A stretch of 33,102 nt of DNA from Mycobacterium sp. GTDB lineage: Bacteria > Actinomycetota > Actinomycetes > Mycobacteriales > Mycobacteriaceae. Location: NCBI GenBank assembly GCA_003987775.1, contig RXJD01000051.1, positions 1 to 33,102 on the forward strand. The letters are read 5' to 3'. Each line of letters starts with the position of its first letter. The stretch's first letter is position 1. The notes below the pieces were generated by a model that was not told where the DNA came from, did no database searches, and saw only the letters and a program-made list of their open reading frames with translations. Below, one piece after another: positions 19,635-28,043 of the stretch. Both the position numbers and the translations under genes were made by a program.

Positions 19635-19772
19635 CTGAGGCTAGCGTCGGACCACTTGGAGAAATTCCCCGCGCTGGTGGCGCAATCAAAGGACGTGGTC
19701 GGCGCACTCGACCAGGTACGCGCCGGGGACTTCACCGGACGGGCAGTCGTGCGGGTTGCGGGCGGGTTCTAG
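19635..19772 (+). pseudogene. possible C-terminal relic of an oxidoreductase gene
   Basis: An open frame of 45 codons without a good start ends at TAG 19770-19772, just before fadB4. Its end, GALDQVRAGDFTGRAVVRV, reads like the C-terminus of a medium-chain dehydrogenase/reductase, a family whose members often end in a GKAVV-type strand. The preceding part of such a gene is missing; instead the aldo/keto reductase begins immediately on the other strand. This suggests a deletion or insertion scar. It is a weak call based on short similarity by eye. Confidence 0.35.
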
Positions 19773-19793
19773 CCCGGAAGTAGGGTGATCGGC

Positions 19794-20762
19794 ATGCGCG
19801 CAGCACGGGTGACTCGGCTTGATGGTCCGGACGCTATTGAGGTGACAGACATCGACGAACCCACCGGCGACGGTGTGGTGGTCGACGTGCACGCCGCCGG
19901 AGTGGCCTTCCCTGATGCCTTGCTCACCCGCGGGCTGTACCAGTACCGGCCGGACCCGCCGTTCACGCTGGGCGCCGAGATCGCCGGGGTGGTGCGCTCG
20001 GCACCGGAGGGCGCGCACGTGCAGCCCGGCGACCGGGTGCTCGGTCTGACGATGCTGACCGGCGGCATGGCCGAGGTCGCGCTGCTGGCGCCCGACCGGC
20101 TGTTCAAGCTGCCCGACAACCTCAGCTTCGAGGCCGGCGCGGGGGTGCTGTTCAACGACTTGACGGTGTACTTCTCGCTGGCCGTCCGCGGCCGTTTGCA
20201 AGCCGGCGAGACGGTACTGGTGCACGGCGCGGCGGGCGGCATCGGCACCTCTGCGCTGCGACTGGCGCCGGCGCTCGGCGCATCGAAGGTGATCGCGGTG
20301 GTCAGCTCCGAGGAGAAGGGCCGCATCGCCACGGCCGCCGGTGCCACCGACGTGGTGCTGGCGGACGGGTTCAAGGACGCGGTCAAGGAACTGACCGGGG
20401 GCCGTGGCGTCGACATCGTGGTGGACCCCGTCGGCGGTGACCGTTTCACCGACTCGCTGCGCTCGCTGGCGCCGGCCGGCCGTCTGCTGGTGATCGGCTT
20501 CACCGGTGGAGAGATCCCGACCGTCAAGGTCAACCGGTTGCTGCTCAACAACATTGACGTGGTCGGCGTGGGCTGGGGCGCCTGGGCCGGCCGCCACCCC
20601 GGCGCGCTCGAAGAGCAGTGGGCGGCGCTGGAAGAGCTGTTCACGTCGGGCAAGCTGAGCGCCCCCGAGCCCGAAGTGTTCCCGCTGGATGAAGCGGCAG
20701 CCGCCGTCGCGTCGCTGGAAAACCGCAGCGCCAAAGGCAAAGTCGTGTTGCGGGTGCGCTAG
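19794..20762 (+). CDS. fadB4: NADPH:quinone reductase-like medium-chain oxidoreductase FadB4
   Basis: The product is 322 residues (M. tuberculosis FadB4, Rv3141, has 323). I chose ATG 19794 (MRAARVTRLDGPDAIEV) with AGGG about eight bases upstream; GTG 19785 is in frame but too close to the ribosome site. The fold is zinc-free quinone oxidoreductase. It has AGVAFPDALLTRGLYQYRP and VPFE-type LSFEAGAGVLFNDLTVY, the nucleotide-binding VHGAAGGIGTSALRLA, and the C-terminal GKVVLRVR. It reduces quinones or enoyl-type double bonds with NADPH. Despite its name it is not a 3-hydroxyacyl-CoA dehydrogenase. It belongs with fadE24-fadE23 by synteny. Confidence 0.88.
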   Translation: MRAARVTRLDGPDAIEVTDIDEPTGDGVVVDVHAAGVAFPDALLTRGLYQYRPDPPFTLGAEIAGVVRSAPEGAHVQPGDRVLGLTMLTGGMAEVALLAPDRLFKLPDNLSFEAGAGVLFNDLTVYFSLAVRGRLQAGETVLVHGAAGGIGTSALRLAPALGASKVIAVVSSEEKGRIATAAGATDVVLADGFKDAVKELTGGRGVDIVVDPVGGDRFTDSLRSLAPAGRLLVIGFTGGEIPTVKVNRLLLNNIDVVGVGWGAWAGRHPGALEEQWAALEELFTSGKLSAPEPEVFPLDEAAAAVASLENRSAKGKVVLRVR

Positions 20763-20810
20763 CGCATCGAGCACGGTGTGACTTCGGGACTTGCCCGGCA
20801 GCAAAACAAA

Positions 20811-20830
20811 AAGTAATGTCACTTTTACTT
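20811..20830. promoter_or_regulatory. inverted-repeat operator candidate of the catabolic operon
   Basis: The arms AAGTAA and TTACTT enclose eight bases (TGTCACTT) in an otherwise AT-rich stretch, 28 bp before the first ATG of the operon. This is a plausible site for the TetR regulator encoded inside the operon. CGGAG at 20846-20850 is the ribosome site of the first gene. Confidence 0.5.
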
Positions 20831-20858
20831 ATAGCTGTCGACCATCCGGAGCCGCTTC

Positions 20859-21968
20859 ATGGAATCGTTCGTCCACCTGCGTAAGGGCAGGACACCGCAC
20901 CGCGTGCACGCCGACCTCGACGGCCTCAAGGACGACGAAATGGGTCGCGGCGGGTTCGCCGGACGCACCGCCAACATCTACCGTCGCCACGACCCCACCG
21001 CCTACCGCGCGGTGGGCCCGCTGCGCCCGATCGATGTGCTGGCCGACCAGCTCAAGCCCAGTGACGCCACCGATGCCAACGGCGGACCGCTGGTGATGTT
21101 CACCAATCCCGACTGCCGGGTGCTGCTGAGCCGGCGCCACGACGAGATGCCCTTCTACACCCGGCACATTGACGGCGACCTGCTGTGCTTCGTACACAAC
21201 GGCGCCGGCCTGCTGGAAACGGAGTTCGGGCCGCTGCGCTACCGGCAGGGCGACTGGATCTATCTTCCGAAAGCCACCACGTGGCGCCAAATACCAGATA
21301 CCGAAACCACATTGCTGATGATCGAGGCCACCGACGAGTTCCGGGTCCCCCCGCCCGGGACACTCGGACGGCACTTCCCCTTCGATCCGGCACAGGCGGT
21401 CATCCCCGAGCCGGCACCGATCGACGACGACGGCCGCGACGAGTATGAGGTCCGGCTGATTCATCGGGAATCGGGCGATGCTGGGTCGACCACTATCCTT
21501 TATTACCAACACAATCCGATCGACGTCGAAGGCTGGCGCGGGGACAACTTCGCGTTCACCTTCAACATCGCCGACTACAACGTGATCACCTCCAACAGTG
21601 TGCATCTGCCCCCGACAGTGCATCTCTTCATGCAGGCAACCGGCGTCTACGTGATGAACTTCCTGCCCAAACCGGCCGAGGGCGTACCCGGCACCGAGCG
21701 CACCCCGTGGTATCACCGCAACGTCGACTACGACGAGATCGCGTTCTTCCACGGCGGATCGCTCTACGGCATACCGATGCCCCCGGGCCTGATATCCCAT
21801 GCGCCGCAGGGGGTTCACCACGGCGCACCGGAGAAGGCGCGGGAACGCGCCCGGCGCAAGTTCGATGAGTATTCCAGCGTCGACTGGCAGGTGATCGCCA
21901 TCGACACCCGGCGCCGGCTCACACCGTCGGCCGAGGTGCTGGCGCACGACCTGGGGCAGCACTCATGA
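20859..21968 (+). CDS. homogentisate 1,2-dioxygenase-like cupin
   Basis: The product is 369 residues, shorter than canonical homogentisate dioxygenases (about 430-445). The first cupin half has HIDGDLLCFVHNGAG, then FGPLRYRQGDWIYLPKATTW. The second half has probable iron ligands His286 and Glu293 in WYHRNVDYDEIAFFHGG and a histidine in SHAPQGVHHG. The fold implies Fe(II)-dependent cleavage of an aromatic ring or a related oxygenation. No maleylacetoacetate isomerase or fumarylacetoacetase gene follows, so a role in tyrosine degradation is not supported and the substrate is unknown. It is the first gene of a tightly packed operon, and its stop overlaps the hydrolase start (ATGA). Confidence 0.82.
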   Translation: MESFVHLRKGRTPHRVHADLDGLKDDEMGRGGFAGRTANIYRRHDPTAYRAVGPLRPIDVLADQLKPSDATDANGGPLVMFTNPDCRVLLSRRHDEMPFYTRHIDGDLLCFVHNGAGLLETEFGPLRYRQGDWIYLPKATTWRQIPDTETTLLMIEATDEFRVPPPGTLGRHFPFDPAQAVIPEPAPIDDDGRDEYEVRLIHRESGDAGSTTILYYQHNPIDVEGWRGDNFAFTFNIADYNVITSNSVHLPPTVHLFMQATGVYVMNFLPKPAEGVPGTERTPWYHRNVDYDEIAFFHGGSLYGIPMPPGLISHAPQGVHHGAPEKARERARRKFDEYSSVDWQVIAIDTRRRLTPSAEVLAHDLGQHS

Positions 21969-23134
21969 AACACGAGTACGAGCGGATCCCCTATCTTGTT
22001 GCGTTCCAGAACAATTCCGGCGTGCGTGACGTCTACGGCGGTCTTGCCGAGATCACCGTGCTGGAAAGCTATCTACTCAAGCCCAAGGACAAGCCGTCGG
22101 ACACCGTGCTGGTGTTCATGCATCCGATCGGCGGCGGCGCCTACCTGCCGATGATCAATGCGCTGGCCCGCGCCGGGCATCATGTCATCTACTGCAACAG
22201 CCGATTCCGCGGCACCGATTCGTCGTTGCTGATGGAGAAGGTGGTCGAGGACCTCGGCGAATGCATCAAGGACGCCAAGAACCGGTTGGGCTACCGCAAG
22301 GTGGTGCTGGCCGGCTGGAGCGGCGGCGGCTCGCTCTCGGTGTTCTACCAGCAGCAGGCCCAGCACGCGACCATCACGTCCAGCCCGTCCGGCGACGGGC
22401 CTGACCTGACCCAGCTCGAGCTGCCGCCCGCCGACGGCATCATGCTGCTGGCCGCGCACATCAGCCGGCACGGCACCCTGACCGAGTGGCTGGACGCCTC
22501 CATTCTCGACGAATCCGATCCCACCAGGCGTGATCCCGAGCTGGACATCTACAACCCGGACAACCCCAACCAACCGCCCTATAGCGAGGAGTTCCTCACC
22601 CGCTACCGCCAAGCGCAGATCGACCGCAACCGGCGGATCACCGCGTGGGTCCGCGACAAGCTGGCCGAATTGAAAGCGGCCGGACGACCGGATGACGAGT
22701 TCTGCTTCGTCGTGCACGGAACCATGGCCGACCCGCGCTGGCTGGACCCCACGGTCGACCCGAACGAGCGCACACCGGGCACCTGCTACCTGGGCGATCC
22801 CCAGGTGGTGAACATGAGCCCGGTCGGCCTGGCCCGCTTCTCGACGCTGCGCGGCTGGCTGTCGCAGTGGAGCTATGACGAGGCCCGGGGCGACGGCGTA
22901 GCGTGCGGGAAGGATCTCGCGATCCCGGCCCTGGTGATCGGTAACCTGGGCGACGACGCATGCACACCCAGCCACACCCGGCGGCTCTATGAGGCAATCG
23001 GGCACCCGGACAAGGAGATGCACGAAATTCCCGGCGCCACACACTATTACGCGGGTCCCGACCAGCGAGACAAGTTGCGGCAGGCGGTCGACATCGTCAC
23101 CGACTGGCTGACGCGGCACGGGTTCGCTGAATGA
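21965..23134 (+). CDS. alpha/beta hydrolase
   Basis: The product is 389 residues. The nucleophile elbow is AGWSGGGS with Ser119. An oxyanion-type segment FMHPIGGGAYLPM precedes it. Asp330 or Asp331 in GNLGDDACTP and His360 in PGATHYYAG complete the triad. The insert between about 140 and 300 is a large cap. Next to a ring-cleavage-type dioxygenase it may hydrolyse the cleavage product, an ester or a lactone; the last would yield a hydroxy acid for the kinase genes downstream. This is inference from context. It overlaps both neighbours by four bases. Confidence 0.85.
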   Translation: MKHEYERIPYLVAFQNNSGVRDVYGGLAEITVLESYLLKPKDKPSDTVLVFMHPIGGGAYLPMINALARAGHHVIYCNSRFRGTDSSLLMEKVVEDLGECIKDAKNRLGYRKVVLAGWSGGGSLSVFYQQQAQHATITSSPSGDGPDLTQLELPPADGIMLLAAHISRHGTLTEWLDASILDESDPTRRDPELDIYNPDNPNQPPYSEEFLTRYRQAQIDRNRRITAWVRDKLAELKAAGRPDDEFCFVVHGTMADPRWLDPTVDPNERTPGTCYLGDPQVVNMSPVGLARFSTLRGWLSQWSYDEARGDGVACGKDLAIPALVIGNLGDDACTPSHTRRLYEAIGHPDKEMHEIPGATHYYAGPDQRDKLRQAVDIVTDWLTRHGFAE

Positions 23135-24330
23135 CGGGTGCGCTGGACGGCATCAGGGTGCTCGAACTCGGCACGCTGATCGCCGGGCCGTTCGTCGGCC
23201 GCCTGCTCGGAGACATGGGCGCCGACGTCATCAAGGTCGAACCACCCGGCGCCCCGGATCCGTTGCGGACCTGGGGTCAGGCCGAGGTAGACGGCCACCA
23301 CGTGTTCTGGACGGTGCACGCCCGCAATAAGAGGGCCGTCACGCTCGACCTGCGCAAGCCGCGCGGACGCGAGCTGTTTCTGGAGCTCGTCGAGAAATCC
23401 GACATCGTGGTGGAGAACTTCCGGCCCGGCACCCTGGAGAAGTGGAACCTGGGCTACGACGTGCTCAGCGAACGCAATCCGGGCATCATCCTGGTCCGGG
23501 TCTCGGGCTACGGACAGACCGGGCCGGACGCACACAAGGCCGGCTATGCGTCGGTCGCCGAGGCGGCCAGCGGCCTGCGGCACCTCAACGGCTTCCCCGG
23601 TGGCCCGCCACCGCGGCTCGCGTTGTCGCTGGGCGACACCCTGGCCGGCATGTTCGGAGCGCAGGGCGCCCTTGCTGCCCTGTACCGCCGCAGTGTCACC
23701 GGACACGGTCAGGTGGTGGACGTCGCGCTGACCGAATCCTGTTTAGCGGTACAAGAATCCACCATCCCCGATTACGACGTCGGCGGCGTGGTGCGGGGGC
23801 CGTCGGGCACCCGCCTGGAAGGCATCGCTCCGTCGAACATCTACCAGAGCGCCGACGGCTCGTGGGTGGTGATCGCCGCCAACCAGGACACCGTGTTCGC
23901 CCGGTTGTGCAAGGCGATGGAGCGTCCGGAACTGGTCACCGACGACCGCTTCGCCAACCACGGCGCGCGCGGCCGGAACCAGGACGAGCTGGACGCGATC
24001 ATCGGCGCCTGGGCCGCCCAGCGCCGGCCCGCCGAGATCATCGAAACACTCTCGGCCGCAGGCGTGATCGCCGGCCCGATCAACACCGTCGCCGAGGTGG
24101 TCAACGACCCGCAGCTGCGAGCCCGCGACATGTTGGTGCCCCACCACGACGAACGGCTGGGCCGCGACGTCCTCGGTCCGGGCATCGTGCCGGTGCTGTC
24201 GGAATCTCCGGGCAGCGTACGCAATGCCGGGCCGGCCCGACCTGGCCAGCACAACGACGACGTCTACACCGGGCTGCTGGGCAAGACGGCTGACGACATC
24301 GCCGAGTTGGTGGCCGAGGAGGTGCTGTGA
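23131..24330 (+). CDS. family III CoA-transferase (CaiB/BaiF)
   Basis: The product is 399 residues. The N-terminus has VLELGTLIAGPFVGRLLGDMGADVIKVEPPG in register with the family, then NKRAVTLDLRKP and VVENFRPGTLEKW. The catalytic Asp169 lies in SLGDTLAGMFG, the same number as in formyl-CoA transferases. It moves CoA between a donor acyl-CoA and a carboxylic acid without ATP. In this operon it would activate the acid released upstream before the lyase, kinase and dehydrogenase steps. It overlaps the hydrolase gene (ATGA) and the lyase gene (GTGA). The acid and CoA donor cannot be predicted. Confidence 0.9.
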   Translation: MTGALDGIRVLELGTLIAGPFVGRLLGDMGADVIKVEPPGAPDPLRTWGQAEVDGHHVFWTVHARNKRAVTLDLRKPRGRELFLELVEKSDIVVENFRPGTLEKWNLGYDVLSERNPGIILVRVSGYGQTGPDAHKAGYASVAEAASGLRHLNGFPGGPPPRLALSLGDTLAGMFGAQGALAALYRRSVTGHGQVVDVALTESCLAVQESTIPDYDVGGVVRGPSGTRLEGIAPSNIYQSADGSWVVIAANQDTVFARLCKAMERPELVTDDRFANHGARGRNQDELDAIIGAWAAQRRPAEIIETLSAAGVIAGPINTVAEVVNDPQLRARDMLVPHHDERLGRDVLGPGIVPVLSESPGSVRNAGPARPGQHNDDVYTGLLGKTADDIAELVAEEVL

Positions 24331-25223
24331 ACTCCCACGTCGACATCCGCGAGGTCGCGCTGCGCGACGGATTGCAGATCGAGAAGCCGATCCCGTTGTC
24401 GGCCAAACTGGAACTGCTGGCCGCGGTGGCCGCCACCGGGGTGCGCGAGGTCGAAGCCACCGCGTTCGTGTCGCCGTCGAAGGTGCCGTCGATGGCCGAT
24501 GCCGCGGAGTTGGCCGCCGAACTGCACAACTACCCCGACATCGACTTCTCCGCGCTGGTGGCCAGCCCGAACGGGGCCAGGCGCGCGATCGCCGCGGGGC
24601 TGCGATCCATCGAGTACGTGGTCGCGGCCTCCGATGCGTTCAGCCAGGCCAACGTCGGACGGTCCAGCGCCGAGGCGACCCGCCAGATCAGCGAAATCGT
24701 CGCCATTGCACACGACGCCGGCGCGTCCGTCGAGGTGATCGTCGCCACCGCGTGGGACTGCCCGTTCGACGGGTCCACTGCGCCACAACGGGTGCTCGAC
24801 ATCGCCGTCGCGGCACGCGAGCAGGGTGCGGACCGGTTCTGCATCGCCGACACCATCGGCACCGCCACCCCGGGGCGGGTGAGTTCGCTGATCGCGCAAC
24901 TCCATCCGGTGATCGGTGAGCTGCCGCTGGGGGGACACTTCCACAACACCCGCGGCGCCGGGCTGGCAAGTGCCTACGCCGCCGTCGCGGCCGGTGTCAC
25001 CCGCCTGGACGCTTCGGTCGGCGGCTTGGGCGGCTGCCCGTTCGCGCCGGGTGCGACCGGCAACATCGCCACCGAGGACCTGGTGTACCTGCTGACCGAC
25101 AGCGGATTCGAGGTCGACGTCGATCTGCCGGCGGCGATCGCCGCCGCGCAGGTCGCCAGAACCGCTGTCGGCCACGACCTCCCGAGCGCCCTGCTGCGCG
25201 CGGGAGACCGGATGCGCACCTGA
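24327..25223 (+). CDS. hydroxymethylglutaryl-CoA lyase family protein
   Basis: The product is 298 residues, starting at GTG 24327 (MNSHVDIREVALRDGLQIE). DRE-TIM barrel lyase features are present: metal Asp in LRDGLQ, HFHNTRG metal histidines, and the signature GGLGGCPFAPGATGN with Cys237 followed by IATEDLVYLL. The fold cleaves 3-hydroxy-3-methylglutaryl-CoA or related 3-hydroxy-acyl-CoAs into acetyl-CoA plus a keto compound. Other HMG-CoA-forming genes for leucine degradation are missing nearby, so the true substrate may be a different branched 3-hydroxyacyl-CoA. Translationally coupled to the CoA-transferase (GTGA) and to tetR (TGATG). Confidence 0.88.
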   Translation: MNSHVDIREVALRDGLQIEKPIPLSAKLELLAAVAATGVREVEATAFVSPSKVPSMADAAELAAELHNYPDIDFSALVASPNGARRAIAAGLRSIEYVVAASDAFSQANVGRSSAEATRQISEIVAIAHDAGASVEVIVATAWDCPFDGSTAPQRVLDIAVAAREQGADRFCIADTIGTATPGRVSSLIAQLHPVIGELPLGGHFHNTRGAGLASAYAAVAAGVTRLDASVGGLGGCPFAPGATGNIATEDLVYLLTDSGFEVDVDLPAAIAAAQVARTAVGHDLPSALLRAGDRMRT

Positions 25224-25834
25224 TGCCGGCCGAGGTGCTCAGCGCCAAGGGCCAGCAGACCCGCCAGTCCATCGAACAGGCTGCGCGGAAGTTGTTCGCC
25301 GAGAGAGGTTTTCACGGCACCACCCTGGCCGACATCACTTCGGCGGCGGGAAAATCGTCAGCGGTGTTCTACCGCTACTTCACCGACAAAGAAGATCTGC
25401 TGGCCGCGCTGGCGGAGTCGTTTTTGCATGACGTGGTCGAGCCGTCCGGGTTGCGGGTTCACCTACCGGAATCTCCCGACGACGACGCGTTCTTCACCTC
25501 GGTGGTCACCGGCTACTGGAGCATGTTCAAACAGAACATCGGCATCATGATCGCGGTGGCACAGCTGGCCGCCACGCAGCAGCGTTTCGCCGACGTTCAG
25601 AACGAGTTCCGGCGATTCGGGATGGATATCGTCGCGGCCTCGGTGCGCCGCGCGCAGGAACAGGGTTACGCCACCGAGCTGAATCCAGAGCATACGGCGG
25701 CGGCCATCGCGCTGCTGTTCGAGAACTTCACCACCGTGTTCGTCGGAAAGCCGGACCTGGGGGTGACGATCACCGACGACGAGGCCATCGCCCTGCTGTC
25801 GCGAATATGGAAGAAGACGTTGTACGGCGCCTGA
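25223..25834 (+). CDS. TetR family regulator within the catabolic operon
   Basis: The product is 203 residues. The HTH region (about 12-58) reads QTRQSIEQAARKLFAERGF, then LADITSAAGKSSAVFYRYF. The ligand domain follows. Its ATG shares one base with the lyase stop, so it is made from the operon mRNA. It most likely controls the operon through the inverted repeat at 20811-20830, with a CoA thioester or pathway intermediate as inducer (inference). The site could also lie in the short gap at 25835-25854, but I see no palindrome there. Confidence 0.88.
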   Translation: MPAEVLSAKGQQTRQSIEQAARKLFAERGFHGTTLADITSAAGKSSAVFYRYFTDKEDLLAALAESFLHDVVEPSGLRVHLPESPDDDAFFTSVVTGYWSMFKQNIGIMIAVAQLAATQQRFADVQNEFRRFGMDIVAASVRRAQEQGYATELNPEHTAAAIALLFENFTTVFVGKPDLGVTITDDEAIALLSRIWKKTLYGA

Positions 25835-25854
25835 CGACCTAAGGAGAGATCAAC

Positions 25855-27093
25855 GTGGATTTCAGCCTCCCCGAACACCTTCCGGGCTTGCTCGCCGAGA
25901 TGGACGAGTTCATCGAGACGGAGATCAAGCCGCTGGAACGGGAGAACATCCAGTACTTCGACCACCGCCGCGAAAATGCCCGCACGGATTGGGACAACGG
26001 CGGCATCCCGCGCCGGGAGTGGGAGGACCTGCTCGGTGAGATGCGCAGGCGTGCCGACAAGGCGGGCTGGCTGCGGTACGGGCTGCCCGCGCAGTTCGGT
26101 GGGCGCGACGGCACCAATATCGACATGGCCGTCATCCGGGAGCACCTGGCGCACAAGGGACTCGGCCTGCACAACGACCTGCAGGACGAATCGTCGATCG
26201 TCGGCAACTTCCCGCAGGTCATCATGATGGACCGGTTCGGCACCGACGCGCAGAAACAGGAGTGGACCGAGGCGCTGATCACCGGCGAACGGTCGATGGC
26301 GTTCGGGCTGACCGAGCCCAAGCACGGCTCGGATGCCACCTGGCTGGAAACCACCGCCGTCCGCGACGGTGACGGCTGGGTGATCAACGGCGCCAAGCGA
26401 TTCAACACCGGCGTGCATCGCGCCACCCACGACCTGGTGTTCGCCCGCACCTCCGGTGAACCCGGCCAGGCGCGCGGCATCACGGCGTTTCTGGTGCCGT
26501 GCGACTCCCCCGGTTTCACCATCCCGTACTACTGGTGGACGTTCAACATGCCCACCGATCACGCCGAGGTGGAACTCAAGGACGTCCGGGTGCCCGACGA
26601 CGCGATACTCGGTGAGCTGGACCGCGGCCTGGAGGTAGGCCAGACCTTCCTGCACGAGAACAGGATTCGTCAGGCCGCCAGTAGCCTCGGCGCCGCTCAG
26701 TACTGCATCGACCGCGCCGTGGCCTACGCCGGGGAACGCCACGTCTTCGGCAAACCGCTGGCGGTCAACCAGGCGGTGCAGTGGCCGCTGGTCGAATTGC
26801 AGACCGAGGCGCAGATGGTGCGCCTGTTGGTGTATTACGCCGCAACGCAATTGGACCAGAACCACCACATGGAGGTCTCGGACAAGGTGTCGATGGCCAA
26901 CTACCGGGCCAACCGTCTGGTGTGCGACGCCGCCGACCGCGCGATGCAGGTGCTCGGCGGTATCGGGTACAGCCGCCACGAGCAACTCGAACACATCTAC
27001 CGCCACCACCGGCGCTACCGGATCACCGAGGGCGCAGAGGAGATTCAGATTCGCCGGGTTGCCCAGCGGCTCTTCAAGTTCGGCAAGAAGTGA
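25855..27093 (+). CDS. acyl-CoA dehydrogenase family protein
   Basis: The product is 412 residues, starting at GTG 25855 (MDFSLPEHLPGLLAEMDEF) with AAGGAGAG eight bases upstream. It has FGLTEPKHGSDATWLETTA in the FAD/substrate region, GERHVFGKPLAVNQAVQWPL, VLGGIGYSRHEQLEHIYR, and RITEGAEEIQ with Glu392 as the probable base. It is followed directly by an APH-like kinase gene (GTGA overlap) and a DUF6285 gene. That arrangement is found in levulinate-type 4-hydroxyacid operons and, as a fusion, in mammalian ACAD10/11. In those systems the dehydrogenase-fold enzyme acts on the 4-phosphoacyl-CoA. Assignment to that reaction here is inference. Confidence 0.88.
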   Translation: MDFSLPEHLPGLLAEMDEFIETEIKPLERENIQYFDHRRENARTDWDNGGIPRREWEDLLGEMRRRADKAGWLRYGLPAQFGGRDGTNIDMAVIREHLAHKGLGLHNDLQDESSIVGNFPQVIMMDRFGTDAQKQEWTEALITGERSMAFGLTEPKHGSDATWLETTAVRDGDGWVINGAKRFNTGVHRATHDLVFARTSGEPGQARGITAFLVPCDSPGFTIPYYWWTFNMPTDHAEVELKDVRVPDDAILGELDRGLEVGQTFLHENRIRQAASSLGAAQYCIDRAVAYAGERHVFGKPLAVNQAVQWPLVELQTEAQMVRLLVYYAATQLDQNHHMEVSDKVSMANYRANRLVCDAADRAMQVLGGIGYSRHEQLEHIYRHHRRYRITEGAEEIQIRRVAQRLFKFGKK

Positions 27094-28043
27094 CGCTGTC
27101 CGACAGCTTGACCGCCCTGCTGACGCCGGTGCTGGGCGAGGGCGTGGCCATCGACAACCTGCGGGTGCTCACCGGCGGTGCCAGCCGCACCACCTGGGCG
27201 TTCGACGCGGTCACCGGCGGCGATCGCCGGCCACTGATCCTGCGCACCGGGCCCCCCGACGACATCCACGCCGGGATGGAGCTGGAAGCCCGGGTTCAGG
27301 CGGCCGCGGCAGCCGCGGGCGCGCCGGTGCCACACGTGCTGATCGCGGACAATTCGCTTGCAACACTGGGCAACCCGTTTCTGATCTGCGAGGAGATCAA
27401 GGGCGAGACCATCGTCCGGCGGATCTTCCGCCAACTCGACGACCCGCCGCGGCTGCTGCGGCAGTGCGCCCAGGCCCTCGCCGCCATCCATCGCGCCGAT
27501 GCCGGCGACCCCGATCTGGCACACGAGGACCCCGTCGAGCACTCCCGCCAACAGCTCGACGACATGGGCGACACCACAGCCACTTTCGAATGGACGATCC
27601 GCTGGCTGACCAGCCACCGGCCGGCGCCATCGCCCACGGTGCTGGTGCATGGTGATTTCCGGATGGGAAACCTGATCGTCGACGGCTCCGACCTGGCCGC
27701 CGTGCTCGACTGGGAACTGGTGCACGTCGGCGAGCGCTACGAGGATCTGGCCTGGTTCTGCGTGCGCGCCTGGCGGTTCGGCGCCCCAGCCAGTCGCGCC
27801 GCGGGCGGGCTGGGCAGCATCGAGAGCTTCCTGCGCTTCTATGAGGAGGCCGGCGGGACGACCGTCGACCGGACCGCGTTCCACTGGTGGCTGGTGCTGG
27901 CCACGTTGCGCTGGGGGGTCATCTGCCGTTATCAGGCGGAACGCCACCTGTCCGGCCAGACCCGCTCGGTGGAACTGGCGACGATCGGGCGCCGGGTGTG
28001 CGAGAACGAGTGGGATCTGCTTGACCTGTTGGAGGATTCATGA
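27090..28043 (+). CDS. APH-like phosphotransferase, putative 4-hydroxyacyl-CoA kinase (LvaA-like)
   Basis: The product is 317 residues. GTG 27090 overlaps the dehydrogenase stop (GTGA), giving MTLSDSLTALLTPVLG. The N-lobe has NLRVLTGGASRTTWAF and LILRTGPP. The catalytic loop is VHGDFRMGN with Asp189 and Asn194, and the metal-binding motif is LDWELVHVG with Asp207. Aminoglycoside-kinase-like enzymes of this kind paired with an acyl-CoA dehydrogenase include LvaA of Pseudomonas and the kinase domain of ACAD10/11, which phosphorylate 4-hydroxyacyl-CoAs. Antibiotic resistance is unlikely in this context. The following DUF6285 gene, fused by ATGA, would be its partner. Confidence 0.82.
   Translation: MTLSDSLTALLTPVLGEGVAIDNLRVLTGGASRTTWAFDAVTGGDRRPLILRTGPPDDIHAGMELEARVQAAAAAAGAPVPHVLIADNSLATLGNPFLICEEIKGETIVRRIFRQLDDPPRLLRQCAQALAAIHRADAGDPDLAHEDPVEHSRQQLDDMGDTTATFEWTIRWLTSHRPAPSPTVLVHGDFRMGNLIVDGSDLAAVLDWELVHVGERYEDLAWFCVRAWRFGAPASRAAGGLGSIESFLRFYEEAGGTTVDRTAFHWWLVLATLRWGVICRYQAERHLSGQTRSVELATIGRRVCENEWDLLDLLEDS

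Noticed and set aside
20859-21968. Tyrosine-degradation homogentisate dioxygenase (hmgA)
   Set aside because: The protein is short for that enzyme and no isomerase or fumarylacetoacetase gene is adjacent, so the gene symbol was not given.
23131-24330. CoA-transferase lacking its catalytic Asp because GYASVAEAASG has none
   Set aside because: The catalytic Asp of the family lies in the later GDS/GDT motif, and Asp169 is present in SLGDTLAG.
27090-28043. Aminoglycoside resistance kinase
   Set aside because: The fold is shared, but the gene is coupled to an acyl-CoA dehydrogenase and DUF6285 in a catabolic operon.
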